Below are positions 44,381 to 55,440 of a stretch of DNA of 64,000 nt, in pieces; the stretch's first letter is position 1, and the number at the start of each line of letters is the position of its first letter. The DNA lies in the NCBI GenBank assembly GCA_965229335.1, contig OZ245874.1:868001-932000 (forward strand), read 5' to 3'. The position numbers and the translations under genes are program-made. Under the pieces are notes generated by a model. The model was not told the DNA's origin. It did not search any database and saw only the letters and a list, made by a program, of their open reading frames with translations. Source of the stretch: JAFKFH01 sp017307375 (lineage in GTDB: Bacteria > Pseudomonadota > Alphaproteobacteria > Ferrovibrionales > Ferrovibrionaceae).

Positions 44381-45232
44381 TCAGACGGCGCGGCCGACGT
44401 TCCACTTCAGGATGCGACGCTCGGCATAGGTGATGACGCCGAAGAAGGCCGCGGAGAAGGTCGAGCCGACGGCGATCGTGGCGTAGAGCAGGGCGGAGTC
44501 GAAATTGTAGGTGGCCTGGATGATCAGGGCGCCGATGCCGGTGGTCGACCCGATCCATTCGCCGACGATGGCGCCGATCACGGCGGTCGAGGCGGCGATC
44601 TTGAGGGCGGAGAACAGGTAGGGCAGCGAGTTCTGCACGCGGATCTTGAAGAAGATCTCGGACTGCGAGGCCGACAGCACCTTCATCAGCTCGAGCGCCT
44701 GGGGGTTCACGTCGCGCAGGCCGCGCGTCATGTTGACCAGCGTGGGGAAAAAGCAGATCAGCGCGGCGATGGCGATCTTGGGCTCCATGCCGTTGCCGAG
44801 CAGCAGCACCAGGATCGGCGCCTTGGCGACGACCGGGATGGTGTTGATCATCACCGCGACGGGGAAGAAGGCTTCTTCCATCGTCTTTTTCTGGACGAAG
44901 GCGGTCGCGATCAGGATCGCGGCGACATTGCCCAGCACGAAGCCCAGCACCGCCTCGATCGCGGTGGGCAGCAGGTTCGTCATCAGGATGCCGAACTTGG
45001 CGATGATGGTCTGGACCACCGCGACCGGCGAGGGCGCGATGAACGGCTTGATGTCGAAGGCTTCGACCGCCGCCCACCACAGGAATATCAGCCCGGCGAT
45101 GGCGACGACGGGCAGGATGCGCTTGCGCCACAAGAGGCGGCGCTGATGGGCGAGGAACTTGGCCTGGGCGGCCTTGTCGTCGGTGAAGGCGCCGGCGAGG
45201 CCGGCCCCGGGATCGAGGGCATGGTCGCTCAT
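44381..45232 (-). CDS. ABC transporter permease (SsuC/TauC-like)
   Basis: A 283-residue inner-membrane permease with about six helices. The coupling loop is near GEWIGSTTGIGALII in the C-terminal part. It resembles permeases for sulfonates, taurine, nitrate, phthalate or thiamine precursors. ATG 45232 overlaps the stop of the ATPase by one base (TGATG), a clear coupling signal. With its ATPase and binding protein it forms one importer. Confidence 0.93.
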   Translation of the reverse strand: MSDHALDPGAGLAGAFTDDKAAQAKFLAHQRRLLWRKRILPVVAIAGLIFLWWAAVEAFDIKPFIAPSPVAVVQTIIAKFGILMTNLLPTAIEAVLGFVLGNVAAILIATAFVQKKTMEEAFFPVAVMINTIPVVAKAPILVLLLGNGMEPKIAIAALICFFPTLVNMTRGLRDVNPQALELMKVLSASQSEIFFKIRVQNSLPYLFSALKIAASTAVIGAIVGEWIGSTTGIGALIIQATYNFDSALLYATIAVGSTFSAAFFGVITYAERRILKWNVGRAV

Positions 45233-46059
45233 CAGCAGGTCTCCAGGACGCGGCGCAGATGGCCGGCAAGCTGCACGAACTCGACGGTTTCGCGCACCGG
45301 CAGGCGGCGCTCGCCGGGCAGTTCGACCGGCACCAGTTCGCGCACCCGGCCCGGACGCGCGGCCAGCAGCAGGACCTGCTGGCCGAGGAAGGCGGCCTCG
45401 TAGATCGAGTGGGTGACGAACAGGATGGTGACGCCGGTCTTGGTCCAGACGTCGAGCAGCTCTTCGTTCAGCCGGTCGCGGGTGATCTCGTCCAGCGCCC
45501 CGAACGGCTCGTCCATCATCAGCAGCTTGGGGCCCGAGACCAGCGCGCGGGCGATCGCCACGCGCTGGCGCATGCCGCCCGACAGTTCGTGCGGATAGGC
45601 GTCTTCCCAGCCGGCCAGGCCGACCAGCGCCAGCAGTTCGCGCGGATCGCGGTTGCCGGGCCGCGACGCTCCCCCGCCGACTTCCAGCGGCAGGGTGACG
45701 TTCTGCAGCGCGGTGCGCCAGGGCAGCAGCGCCGCATCCTGGAAGACGAAGCCGATGTCGCGGCGCTCGCGCGCCACCGACGGCTTGTCCCCCAGGACGG
45801 TCAGCGATCCGGCCGTGGGTTCGATGAGGTCCGCGACCACGCGCAGCAAGGTCGACTTGCCGCAGCCCGACGGGCCCAGCAGCGTGATGAAGCTGCCGGC
45901 CGCGACCTGGAGGTCGACGTCCTGCAGCGCCGTCACCGTGCCGCGCTCGGTCGTGAAGCGCACGGTGACGCCGCGGCAGTCGATGGCCGTGCCGGCGCCT
46001 GCCGGCGGGCTCGGGGCTTGGGGCGGCGTCTGCCGCATGGCGATGGCCTGGACCGTCAT
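45232..46059 (-). CDS. ABC transporter ATP-binding protein (SsuB/TauB-like)
   Basis: A 275-residue ATPase. Walker A is GPSGCGKST near residues 60-68, the signature LSGGMRQRVAIARAL is near 158, and Walker B LLMMDEPFGALDEIT near 178. The first 25 residues are Pro-rich and disordered. It powers the importer whose permease follows with a one-base overlap and whose binding protein precedes it by eight bases. Confidence 0.94.
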   Translation of the reverse strand: MTVQAIAMRQTPPQAPSPPAGAGTAIDCRGVTVRFTTERGTVTALQDVDLQVAAGSFITLLGPSGCGKSTLLRVVADLIEPTAGSLTVLGDKPSVARERRDIGFVFQDAALLPWRTALQNVTLPLEVGGGASRPGNRDPRELLALVGLAGWEDAYPHELSGGMRQRVAIARALVSGPKLLMMDEPFGALDEITRDRLNEELLDVWTKTGVTILFVTHSIYEAAFLGQQVLLLAARPGRVRELVPVELPGERRLPVRETVEFVQLAGHLRRVLETC

Positions 46060-46067
46060 CTAGGGCC

Positions 46068-47108
46068 TCAACCGATCTTCGGGCGGGCAGCCTTGGTCGC
46101 ATCCAGGATGGCGGTGGTCACCACCTGGTCGAGCTTGGGCGCGCCGGCCGAGAACTGGCCGAGCTCGTCGTACAGCTTGATCTGGTCCTGCCAGACCGCC
46201 GTGTCGAAGGTGCCCCAGCCGCCGGCCTTGGTCGTCGGGGTGAAGACGAACTTCAGCAGGGTCGACGTGCCCTCGATCTCGTCCTTCTTCACCAGGTTCG
46301 GGTATTCCTGGATCATCAGGTCGACCGACTTCTCGACATTGTCGCGGGCATAGGCCCAGCCCTTGGCCGAGGCGCGGGTGAAGCGCTCGACCATGTCGGC
46401 CTTCTTGGTCAGGATGTCGGTGGTGGTGTAGTAGGGCAGGGCATAGAGCTTGACCCCGTTGTCCCACAGCCGCATGTCGATGCGGTCGGGCCCCAGCACG
46501 GACAGGGCGGTGGTGTTGGTCACCCAGCCCGAGATCGCGTCGACCTGGCCGGTCAGCAGCGGCGTCATGTCGGCGCCGACGACGACGATGTTGACGTCCT
46601 TCTCGGGGATGTTGTGGCGCTTCAGCAGCGCCTGCAGCAGGATCTTGCCGGTCGCCTGGACGCCGATCTTCTTGCCGATCATGTCCTGCGGCTTGCGGAT
46701 CGGGGTCTTGGGCAGCGAGAAGAAGGCGTAGGGGTGTTCCTGCGCCCCGACCGCGAAGCACTTGACCGGGATCTTCTGCGACGCGGCCAGCATCAGCGAC
46801 GGCGACGACGAGACCTGGCCGAGTTCGAACCGGCCCGACGCGACGATGGCGACGCCGTCGATCGAGGGGCCGCCCGGCTGGATCTGGACGTTCAGCCCTT
46901 CTTCCTCGAAATAGCCGAGCTTCTTGGCGACGATGTCGCCGATCTGGTTGTTGCCGGCGAGCCAGCCGAGCTGGATGTTGACGGTGGTCGTCTTCGCCTG
47001 GGTATAGCCGATGCGCGGCAGGCCGCCCGCCGCCGCCAGACCGGCAAGCCCCGCCGCGCCCTTCAGCACGCTGCGACGGCCGAGGTTCAGTTTGCCCGTG
47101 GTGTTCAT
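46068..47108 (-). CDS. NMT1/SsuA-type substrate-binding protein
   Basis: A 346-residue periplasmic binding protein of the NMT1/THI5-SsuA group. It has a Tat-like signal (GRRSVLKGAAGLAGLAAAGG, residues about 11-30). The mature part begins near KTTTVNIQLGWLAGNNQIGD. Such proteins bind sulfonates, taurine, pyrimidine precursors or aromatic acids. ATG 47108 is the first gene of the - strand operon; a longer frame runs antisense to the LysR gene and is not used. The operator-like repeat at 47242 lies upstream. Confidence 0.9.
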   Translation of the reverse strand: MNTTGKLNLGRRSVLKGAAGLAGLAAAGGLPRIGYTQAKTTTVNIQLGWLAGNNQIGDIVAKKLGYFEEEGLNVQIQPGGPSIDGVAIVASGRFELGQVSSSPSLMLAASQKIPVKCFAVGAQEHPYAFFSLPKTPIRKPQDMIGKKIGVQATGKILLQALLKRHNIPEKDVNIVVVGADMTPLLTGQVDAISGWVTNTTALSVLGPDRIDMRLWDNGVKLYALPYYTTTDILTKKADMVERFTRASAKGWAYARDNVEKSVDLMIQEYPNLVKKDEIEGTSTLLKFVFTPTTKAGGWGTFDTAVWQDQIKLYDELGQFSAGAPKLDQVVTTAILDATKAARPKIG

Positions 47109-47241
47109 TCGATCAAGCCCTCTCCTGTGCCGCAACGACCGTGATTGGCCGGCGGCTTTGCCCCGTTTCCCCTGAGGTGGCCCGCCGTCTTTGCGCGGTC
47201 GGGCGAAAGTACTTGAAGGGCGAGTATGACGGGGCCAGCGA

Positions 47242-47266
47242 GCGCGAAAAGAACAGATTTTCGCGC
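47242..47266. promoter_or_regulatory. Operator-like inverted repeat between the importer and LysR
   Basis: A perfect 9-bp inverted repeat GCGCGAAAA/TTTTCGCGC with a 7-base centre lies in the 210-base gap between the divergent binding-protein and LysR genes. Its AT-rich inner edges and GC ends fit a LysR-type site, but are not proof. A shorter palindrome AAGTACTT is at 47208-47215. Both lie upstream of the chosen LysR start. Confidence 0.55.
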
Positions 47267-47318
47267 GTGGTGCTGCTATTTTGGCATCACCGATTTCTGC
47301 TTGCGGTATGGGGAGGCG

Positions 47319-48269
47319 ATGCACGCGGCGGTTTTGCGTTATGTCGAACAGGTGGCGAGGCTGGGGTCGATCCGCCGCGCAGCCGAGGCGCTGAACGTGG
47401 CGTCGTCGGCGGTCAACCGCCAGATCCTCAAGCTGGAGGAGGAGATCGGCACCCCGCTGTTCGAGCGGCGCCGCAACGGCGTGCTGCCGACCGCGGCCGG
47501 CGAGGTGCTGCTGCGCCATGTCCGTGAGACGATGACCGATTTCGAGCGCGCGCGCGCCGAGATCGCTGGGCTCTCGGGCACGGTGACCGGCTCGGTCCGG
47601 ATGATCTCGCTCGAATCGCTCTTGGTCCGTTTCATGCCGCAGATGGTCGAGGAGATCGGCCAGCGCCATCCCGGCATCAGTTTCACCGTCATGACGGTCG
47701 ATCCCTCCAAGATCGGTGAGGAGCTGCGTTCGGGCCGCAACGATTTCGGCGTGCTGTTCGTCGACAGGCGCTACCGCGGCGTCGATACGCTGGCCGAGAT
47801 CACCACCGCGGTCGGCGCGGTGATGAGCCCCGATCACCCGCTGGCCAAGCGGCGCTGGCTGACCCTGACCGAATGCGCCGCCTATCCGGTGCTGATGCTG
47901 CACGACCGCTGGCTGCTCGATGCGATCATGGTGACCGAGTTTGCCCAGTCCGGCGCCCGCTTCACCCCACGGATCGTCTCCAATTCGATCGAATTCATGC
48001 GCCAGTCGATGCTGCGCGGCCTCGGGATCGGCTTCTTCACCCCGGTCGGCTTCATCGACGAGATCCGCGCCGGCACGCTGGTCCACGTGCCGCTGGCCGA
48101 ACCGCGCCTGGCCGACAGCCAGATCGGCATCCTGGTGCCGCGCGCCAAGCGGCTGTCGCCGCCGGCGCGCATCGTCATCAACCATATCCGCGAACGCATG
48201 GTGGCCCTGGCCGAGGAGATGCCGGCCCTGCCGGCCCCGCCGCGCCGCGGCCGGCGCGAAGAGGCCTAG
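47319..48269 (+). CDS. LysR-family transcriptional regulator
   Basis: A 316-residue LysR-type regulator. The winged helix covers about residues 1-60 (LRYVEQVARLGSIRRAAEAL, then NVASSAVNRQILKLEEEIG), with an effector-binding domain after it. ATG 47319 has GGGAGG directly upstream; an earlier frame start at 47226 would run through the operator. It is divergent from the importer operon and probably controls it in response to the imported compound. Confidence 0.9.
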   Translation: MHAAVLRYVEQVARLGSIRRAAEALNVASSAVNRQILKLEEEIGTPLFERRRNGVLPTAAGEVLLRHVRETMTDFERARAEIAGLSGTVTGSVRMISLESLLVRFMPQMVEEIGQRHPGISFTVMTVDPSKIGEELRSGRNDFGVLFVDRRYRGVDTLAEITTAVGAVMSPDHPLAKRRWLTLTECAAYPVLMLHDRWLLDAIMVTEFAQSGARFTPRIVSNSIEFMRQSMLRGLGIGFFTPVGFIDEIRAGTLVHVPLAEPRLADSQIGILVPRAKRLSPPARIVINHIRERMVALAEEMPALPAPPRRGRREEA

Positions 48270-48271
48270 CG

Positions 48272-49761
48272 ATGATCCATCCGCGCTGGCGCGGCCTGCT
48301 GGCCCGGCGCTGGCTGTACGGCCCGCCGCTGGGCATGGCGATGGTGCTGGTGACCGCAGCCCTGGTCGCGCTGGTCGAGCGATCGACGACGCTGCCGCAT
48401 CTGTCGATCATCTTCGTCGCCCCGATCCTGGTGGCGGCGGTGCTGTTCGGCCTCGTCGCCTCGATCTGCGCCGCGCTGGTGGCGGTCTCGCTGTCGGGTT
48501 ACCTGCTCTATCCGCCGCATGTCGAATTCGGCGTGGCCGAGGCGCAGGACCTGCTCGACCTCGTCATCTTCGTCACGGTCGCGGTGACGGGAAGCTGGCT
48601 TGCCGCCGCGGCCCGGCGCGAGGCCAAGGCCGGCGCCATGCGCGAGGCCCTGATCACCGCCCTGCACCAGTTCAGCCAGCGGCTGGCCGCCATCGCCGAT
48701 CCCAACGACATCTGCCTCGAAGTGCTCGACCATCTCGAAGCCGCCCTCGGCCGCCGCGCGTTCCTGTTGCTGCCGGCCGATGACGGGCGTTTCGCGGTGC
48801 TGGCCGCGCGGCTCGAGGACCATGCCCTGCCGTCGGACGATCTTGCCACCGCCGAGGCATTGTGGCGCGGCGAGGCGGTCGCGGCGCCGCGCTTCCATCT
48901 CTTGCGCACCGGCCGCGGCCCGATCGCCATCCTTGTCCTCGGCACGGCGGCCGAGGGGGGGCCGGCGACCGACCCGCGCCTCATCGCCGCCCTGGTCGAC
49001 CAGGCGGCGATCGGCGTCGAACGCGCCCAGCTTGCCGTCGCCATCGAGGATGCCCGGGTCAAGGACAAGGCCGAGAAACTCCGGGAAGCGCTGTTGAATT
49101 CCGTCAGTCACGATTTCCAGACGCCGCTGGCCGCCATCATCGGCGCGGCCACGACCCTGGAGAGCTTCGGTGCGGTGGCCGACGAGGCGACCCGTGCCGA
49201 CCTCGTCGCCACGATCCGCGAGGAGGCCGAGCGCCTGGCCCGCTTCATCGCCAACCTGCTCGACCTCGGGCGCATTCGCGGCGGCGCGCTGCATCCGCGG
49301 CCCGAGGCGGTCGAGCTGGCCGACATCGTCGATGCCGCGCTGCGCCAGGCCGGGCCGCGGCTGGCGCGGCACCGGGTCGGCGTCGCGCTGCCGCTCGACC
49401 TCGCGATGATCCGGGCCGACCCGCTGCTGCTCGAACACGCGCTGGTCAACCTCTTGGAGAACGCCGCCAAGTACTCGGGCGACGGCTCGGCGATCCGCTT
49501 GCAGGCGACCGGCCGCGGCGACATCATCGAGCTGGCCGTCGCCGACCAGGGCGTCGGCATCAGCGCCGCCGAGCTGCCGATGGTGTTCGACCGCTACTAT
49601 CGCGGCGGCGACCACGATGCCCGGCCGGCCGGCGCCGGGCTCGGCCTCACCATCGCCCGCGCCTTTGTCGAGGCCTGCGGCGGCGGGCTGACGGTCGAAA
49701 GCGCCGGGGTCGGCCACGGCGCCACTTTCCGTATCAATCTGCCGGCGGCCGGGGGACGGGC

Positions 49762-49765
<4 letters not shown>
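48272..49765 (+). CDS. KdpD-like sensor histidine kinase without the N-terminal KdpD domains
   Basis: A 497-residue sensor kinase matching only the C-terminal half of KdpD. Residues about 15-115 form four membrane helices (DUF4118-like), then a GAF-like part, then the His box SVSHDFQTPLAAI near 275-287 and the ATPase boxes NLLENAAKYS, ADQGVGI and GAGLGL. The KdpD-specific N-terminal UspA-like sensor domains are absent. It follows the LysR gene by two bases and overlaps its response regulator by four bases. No kdpFABC transporter is in the window. Confidence 0.88.
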
Positions 49766-50474
<709 letters not shown>

Positions 50475-50478
<4 letters not shown>

Positions 50479-51815
50479 CGGGCGACGGCGGCCAGGCCCG
50501 CGTCCAGCGCCTCCAGCCCGATCTGCAACTCGTCGCGGCTGATGGTCAGCGGCGGGGCGACCAGGACGATATTGTAGCGACCATAGGCGTGCACGCCGCG
50601 CGCCAGCAGCGTGCCGAAGAATGCCTTCATCGCGCCCGACCCGGCCGGGTCGTGCCAGGCCACCAGCGGTTCGCGGCTTTGCCGGTCCGCGACCAGCTCC
50701 AGCCCGAACAGGGCGCCGAGGCCACGGACATCGCCCAGTACCGGATGCCGCCGCTGCAGCTCGCCCAGCCCTTCGCGCAGCCAGCCCTCGATCTCGATGG
50801 CGCGGTCGAACAGCCCTTCTTCCTGATAGACCTCGAGGGCGGCAAGCCCGCCGGCCACCGCCAGCACATGGCCGGCGTGGGTGTGGCCGACGTCGAACAG
50901 GGTCTCGTCGAAGAATTGGGCGACGCCCTCGCGCACCAGCACGCCGCCCAGCGGGGTGTAGGACGCACTGGCGCCCTTGGCGAAGGTGAGCATGTCGGGC
51001 ACGACGCCGAGGCGGACGGCGGCGAAGGCCCGGCCGACGCGGCCGAAGCCGGTCATCACCTCGTCGAAGACGAGCAGGATGCCGTGGCGGTCGCAGATGT
51101 CGCGCAGGCCGGCGAGATAACCGTCGGGATAGACGACCAGGCCGCTCGACCCGGTCACCGGCTCGATCATGATCGCGGCCACGTTCTGCGGCCCCTCGTG
51201 CGACAGGATGCGGTTGACGTGGTCCAGCGCCCGCGCCGTCTCGGTCGCCGGATCGTCGGTATGGAAGGGCGAGCGATAGGGATAGGGCGCGAAGAAGCGG
51301 ACGATACCCGGCAGGTTGGGCATCGGGTCGCGCCAGCGGTCGACGCCGGTCAGCGCGCTGCCGCCGATGGTCGAGCCGTGGTAGGAGCGGTAGGCCGACA
51401 GCACCTTCGGCCGCCGGGTGACGAGTCGGGCGATCTTGATCGCATCGTCGTTGGCCTCGGCCCCGCCGCTGGCGAAATGCACCCGCGCGCCCTCGGCCCA
51501 TGGCGAGATCGCCGACAATGCCTGGGCATAACGCGCCCGGACGTCGTTGAAATAGCTGGAGGCGACCCAGCACAGCCGCTCGGCCTGGGCCTGGATCGCC
51601 GCGACGACCTTGGGGTGGCCGTGGCCGAGCGAGACCGCGACGTAACCCGAGGTCAGGTCGAGATAGGCGCGGTCGCGATCGTCATAGAACCACGAACCCT
51701 TGGCGCGCACGATGCAGGGCGGGTTCAATCCGCCCTGCATCGCCCAGGGTACCAGCACATGGCGATTGGCGGCGGCGGGCGGGGTGGCGTCGTCGGTATG
51801 GATCTTCAGGTCCAT
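50475..51815 (-). CDS. Class III (omega-amino acid-type) aminotransferase
   Basis: A 446-residue PLP enzyme. FASGGAEANDDAIKIAR near 120 binds PLP phosphate, the conserved Asp is in LLVFDEVMTGFGR near 254, and the Schiff-base Lys is in LTFAKGASASYTPLGG near 285. The family moves amino groups from omega-amino acids or amines to pyruvate or 2-oxoglutarate. It is the last gene of the nine-gene operon, eight bases after the acyl-CoA synthetase. It may process an amine released from the imported compound, by inference. Confidence 0.9.
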
Positions 51816-51823
51816 CGGATACC

Positions 51824-53662
51824 TCAGAGGGCAGCGGCGATCAGGTCGAGCGCCGCGGGATTGTCGAGAGAGGAGAGGTCGCCGGGCAGCTCGCCCAGCG
51901 CGAGGCTGCGCACCACGCGACGCAGGATCTTGCCGTTCCGGGTGCGCGGCAGGTCGGCGACGGCGATCACCCGCGCCGGGCGCAGGCCGGGGCCCAGCGC
52001 GGTGCCGAGATGACGGCGCAGCGCCTCGACGTCGAGCGTGCCGCGCGGCACCACGAACAGCCAGATCGCCTGGCCCGAGCGGGCATCGGGCATGCCGATC
52101 GCGGCGGCGGCCAGCATGCCGCCGTGGGCCAGCGCCGCCTCCTCGATCTCCGCGGGGCCGACGCGCCGGCCGGAGACCTTCAGCACGTCGTCGGCGCGGC
52201 CGAGCAGTTCCCAACTGCCGTCGTCGTGCCGCACGGCAAGGTCGCCATGGGTCCACAGTCCCGGACGGCGCTGCCAGTAGCTTTCCAGATAGCGCATCGG
52301 CTCGTCCCAGAAGCCGCGGGTCATGCCGATCATCGGCCGGCGGATGACGAGTTCGCCGTCGACGACGTCGGCATCGACATCGGTCACCGCGGCGCCGAAC
52401 CGCCCCGGCACGATCGGCCTGGTCACGACGTTCGACAGGATGCCGCCGGACACCTCGGTCCCGCCGGTATAGTTGATCACCGGCACCGCATCGCCGCCGA
52501 CCTCCCGCTGATACCAGAGGAAGGTGTCGGCATCGATCGCCTCGCCCGCCGTCATCAGCGTCCGGCAGGGCGGGCGCAGCTCGGCCGGCAGCCGTGGATA
52601 GGCTGCGGCCATCGACCGCAACAAGGTCGGCGCGCTGCCGTAATGGGTTGCCCCGGCGGCAACGGCGGCGTGCAGGGTCGCGCCCTCGGCCGGTCCGCCG
52701 TCGTAGAGCACCAGCGTGCCGCCGAGCATCAGCGGGGCGCAGACCGACAGCGGCCCGATCATCCAGCCCATGTCCGAATACCAGAAGAACCGGTCGCCCG
52801 GATGGAAGTCGAACTGGTAGGCCACGTCATGGGCCGTCCGGAACGGGAAGCCGGCATGGGTATGCACGGTGCCCTTCGGCTTGCCCGTCGTGCCGGAGGT
52901 GTAGATGATCATCCAGGGATCGTCGGGATCCATGTCGGGGCTGGGGGCCTCGGCCGCCGCGATCTCGTCCCAGGTATCGTCGCCCGATGTGCCGAGGCGC
53001 CGGACGATCGCGATGCGCCTGATCGCGGGAACCTGGGTCAGCGCCGCCTCGACGGACGGCATGACGGCGATATCCCGGCCCTGGCGGCGGAAGCCGTCGC
53101 AGGTGACCAGCACGCTCGCCCGCGCGGCGTTCAGCCGGGTGGCGATCGCCTCCGGCCCGAAGCCGGAATAGAGCGGCACGACGATCGCGCCCATCCGCGC
53201 CACGGCCAGCATGACGATGGCCGCTTCCGCGATGTTGGGCAGCAGGAGGCCGACGCGGTCGCCCGGCCCGACGCCGAGCGTCGCAAGCCGCCCCATCGCC
53301 GTTTCGACCTCGCGGCGCAGCGCGGCCCGGTCGAGATCGCGGCGCGATCCGTCCTCGGCCAGGCAGATCAACGCCGGCGCATGGCCCGGCCCGGCCAGCA
53401 CGCTGTCGGTGAAGTTGAGCTTCGCCCCCGGAAACCACCGCGGCCATGCCGGCGCGGCGTGATCGTCCAGCACCTGGCTGAACGGTCGCCGAAAAACGAT
53501 GCCGAGGTCGGCGATCACGGCGCGCCAGTACGCGTCGTGATCGGCCAGCGCCAGGCGGCGCAGGCCGTCGAATCCGTCGACGCCGCAGGATCGGGCCAGC
53601 CGCGTCAGCGCCGCGGCGGCGATTCGCTCCGGGGTCGGATGCCAGCTCGGCTCAGCGGTCAT
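51824..53662 (-). CDS. Acyl-CoA synthetase (AMP-forming, AcsA-like)
   Basis: A 612-residue adenylate-forming ligase. An acetyl-CoA-synthetase-like N-terminus (WPRWFPGAKLNFTDSVL near 67-83) leads to the core motifs: IIYTSGTTGKPKGT, NYTGGTEVSGG, THGDLAVRHDDG and the C-terminal catalytic Lys in PRTRNGKILRR. It activates a carboxylic acid to its CoA thioester using ATP. The N-terminus hints at a small acid, but an operon partner of BadI type suggests a cyclic one. It overlaps the crotonase stop by 11 bases. Confidence 0.9.
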   Translation of the reverse strand: MTAEPSWHPTPERIAAAALTRLARSCGVDGFDGLRRLALADHDAYWRAVIADLGIVFRRPFSQVLDDHAAPAWPRWFPGAKLNFTDSVLAGPGHAPALICLAEDGSRRDLDRAALRREVETAMGRLATLGVGPGDRVGLLLPNIAEAAIVMLAVARMGAIVVPLYSGFGPEAIATRLNAARASVLVTCDGFRRQGRDIAVMPSVEAALTQVPAIRRIAIVRRLGTSGDDTWDEIAAAEAPSPDMDPDDPWMIIYTSGTTGKPKGTVHTHAGFPFRTAHDVAYQFDFHPGDRFFWYSDMGWMIGPLSVCAPLMLGGTLVLYDGGPAEGATLHAAVAAGATHYGSAPTLLRSMAAAYPRLPAELRPPCRTLMTAGEAIDADTFLWYQREVGGDAVPVINYTGGTEVSGGILSNVVTRPIVPGRFGAAVTDVDADVVDGELVIRRPMIGMTRGFWDEPMRYLESYWQRRPGLWTHGDLAVRHDDGSWELLGRADDVLKVSGRRVGPAEIEEAALAHGGMLAAAAIGMPDARSGQAIWLFVVPRGTLDVEALRRHLGTALGPGLRPARVIAVADLPRTRNGKILRRVVRSLALGELPGDLSSLDNPAALDLIAAAL

Positions 53663-54449
53663 AGTCGCGGAACCGGTCGTAGTCGGGCGCGCGTTTGCCG
53701 GCGAAGGCGGCATGGCCCTCCGCCGCCTCCATGCCCTGGTAGTACATCCGCAAGGCGCCGAAGGCCAACTGGGTGATGCCGGCGATCGATTCGGAATCGG
53801 CGTTGAACGAGGCCTTGATCATCTTGACCGCCGTCGGGCTAAGGGCCAGGACGTCGTCGGCCCAGGACAGGGCCTCGTCGAGCAGCCGATCGGCCGGCAC
53901 CACCGCGTTGATCAACCCCATCGCCTCGGCCTCGGCCGCCGTATAGGTCTTGCAGCGCAGCCAGATCTCGCGCGCCCGGCGTTCCCCCACCAGCCGGGCG
54001 AGATAGGCGGTGCCGAAGCCGGCATCGAAGCTGCCGTAGCGCGGGCCGACCTGGCCGAACTTCGCATGCTCGGCCGCGATCGACAGGTCGCAGACCACCT
54101 GCAGCACGTTGCCGCCGCCGATCGCCCAGCCGTTGACCGCGGCGATAACGGGCTGGGGGATGGCACGCATCAGCCGGTGCAGCGCTTCGACCCGCAGGCC
54201 GATACCGGTCCAGGCGGCACCCTCGTAGCCCGAACCGACCTTGAAATCCTTGACGTCGCCACCGGTGCAGAAGGCCTTCGGGCCGGCACCGGTGAGAATC
54301 ACGGCGCCGATATCGGCGCTGCCGCCGGCGGTTTCGAACGCCGCGATCAGTTCGTCCACCGTGCGCTGGCGGAACGCGTTCAGGCGGTCCGGGCGGTTCA
54401 TGGTGATGACCAGGGCCTTGCCCCGGCGCTCGGTCAGAATGTCTTCCAT
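53652..54449 (-). CDS. BadI/MenB-like crotonase (ring-acting)
   Basis: A 265-residue crotonase that looks like 2-ketocyclohexanecarboxyl-CoA hydrolase (BadI) and MenB rather than a hydratase. GGGNVLQ near 107 replaces the hydratase Glu, as in BadI, and FGQVGPRYGSFDAGFGTAYL near 127 holds the conserved Asp and the signature Tyr region; REIWLRCKTYTAAEAEAMG also matches. Such enzymes cleave or close a ring through a Claisen-type reaction. AGGAGG lies six bases before ATG 54449. It precedes the acyl-CoA synthetase and follows the transporter genes in the operon. Confidence 0.85.
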   Translation of the reverse strand: MEDILTERRGKALVITMNRPDRLNAFRQRTVDELIAAFETAGGSADIGAVILTGAGPKAFCTGGDVKDFKVGSGYEGAAWTGIGLRVEALHRLMRAIPQPVIAAVNGWAIGGGNVLQVVCDLSIAAEHAKFGQVGPRYGSFDAGFGTAYLARLVGERRAREIWLRCKTYTAAEAEAMGLINAVVPADRLLDEALSWADDVLALSPTAVKMIKASFNADSESIAGITQLAFGALRMYYQGMEAAEGHAAFAGKRAPDYDRFRDYDR

Positions 54450-54462
54450 CGGTTTCCTCCTG

Positions 54463-55436
<974 letters not shown>

Positions 55437-55440
<4 letters not shown>

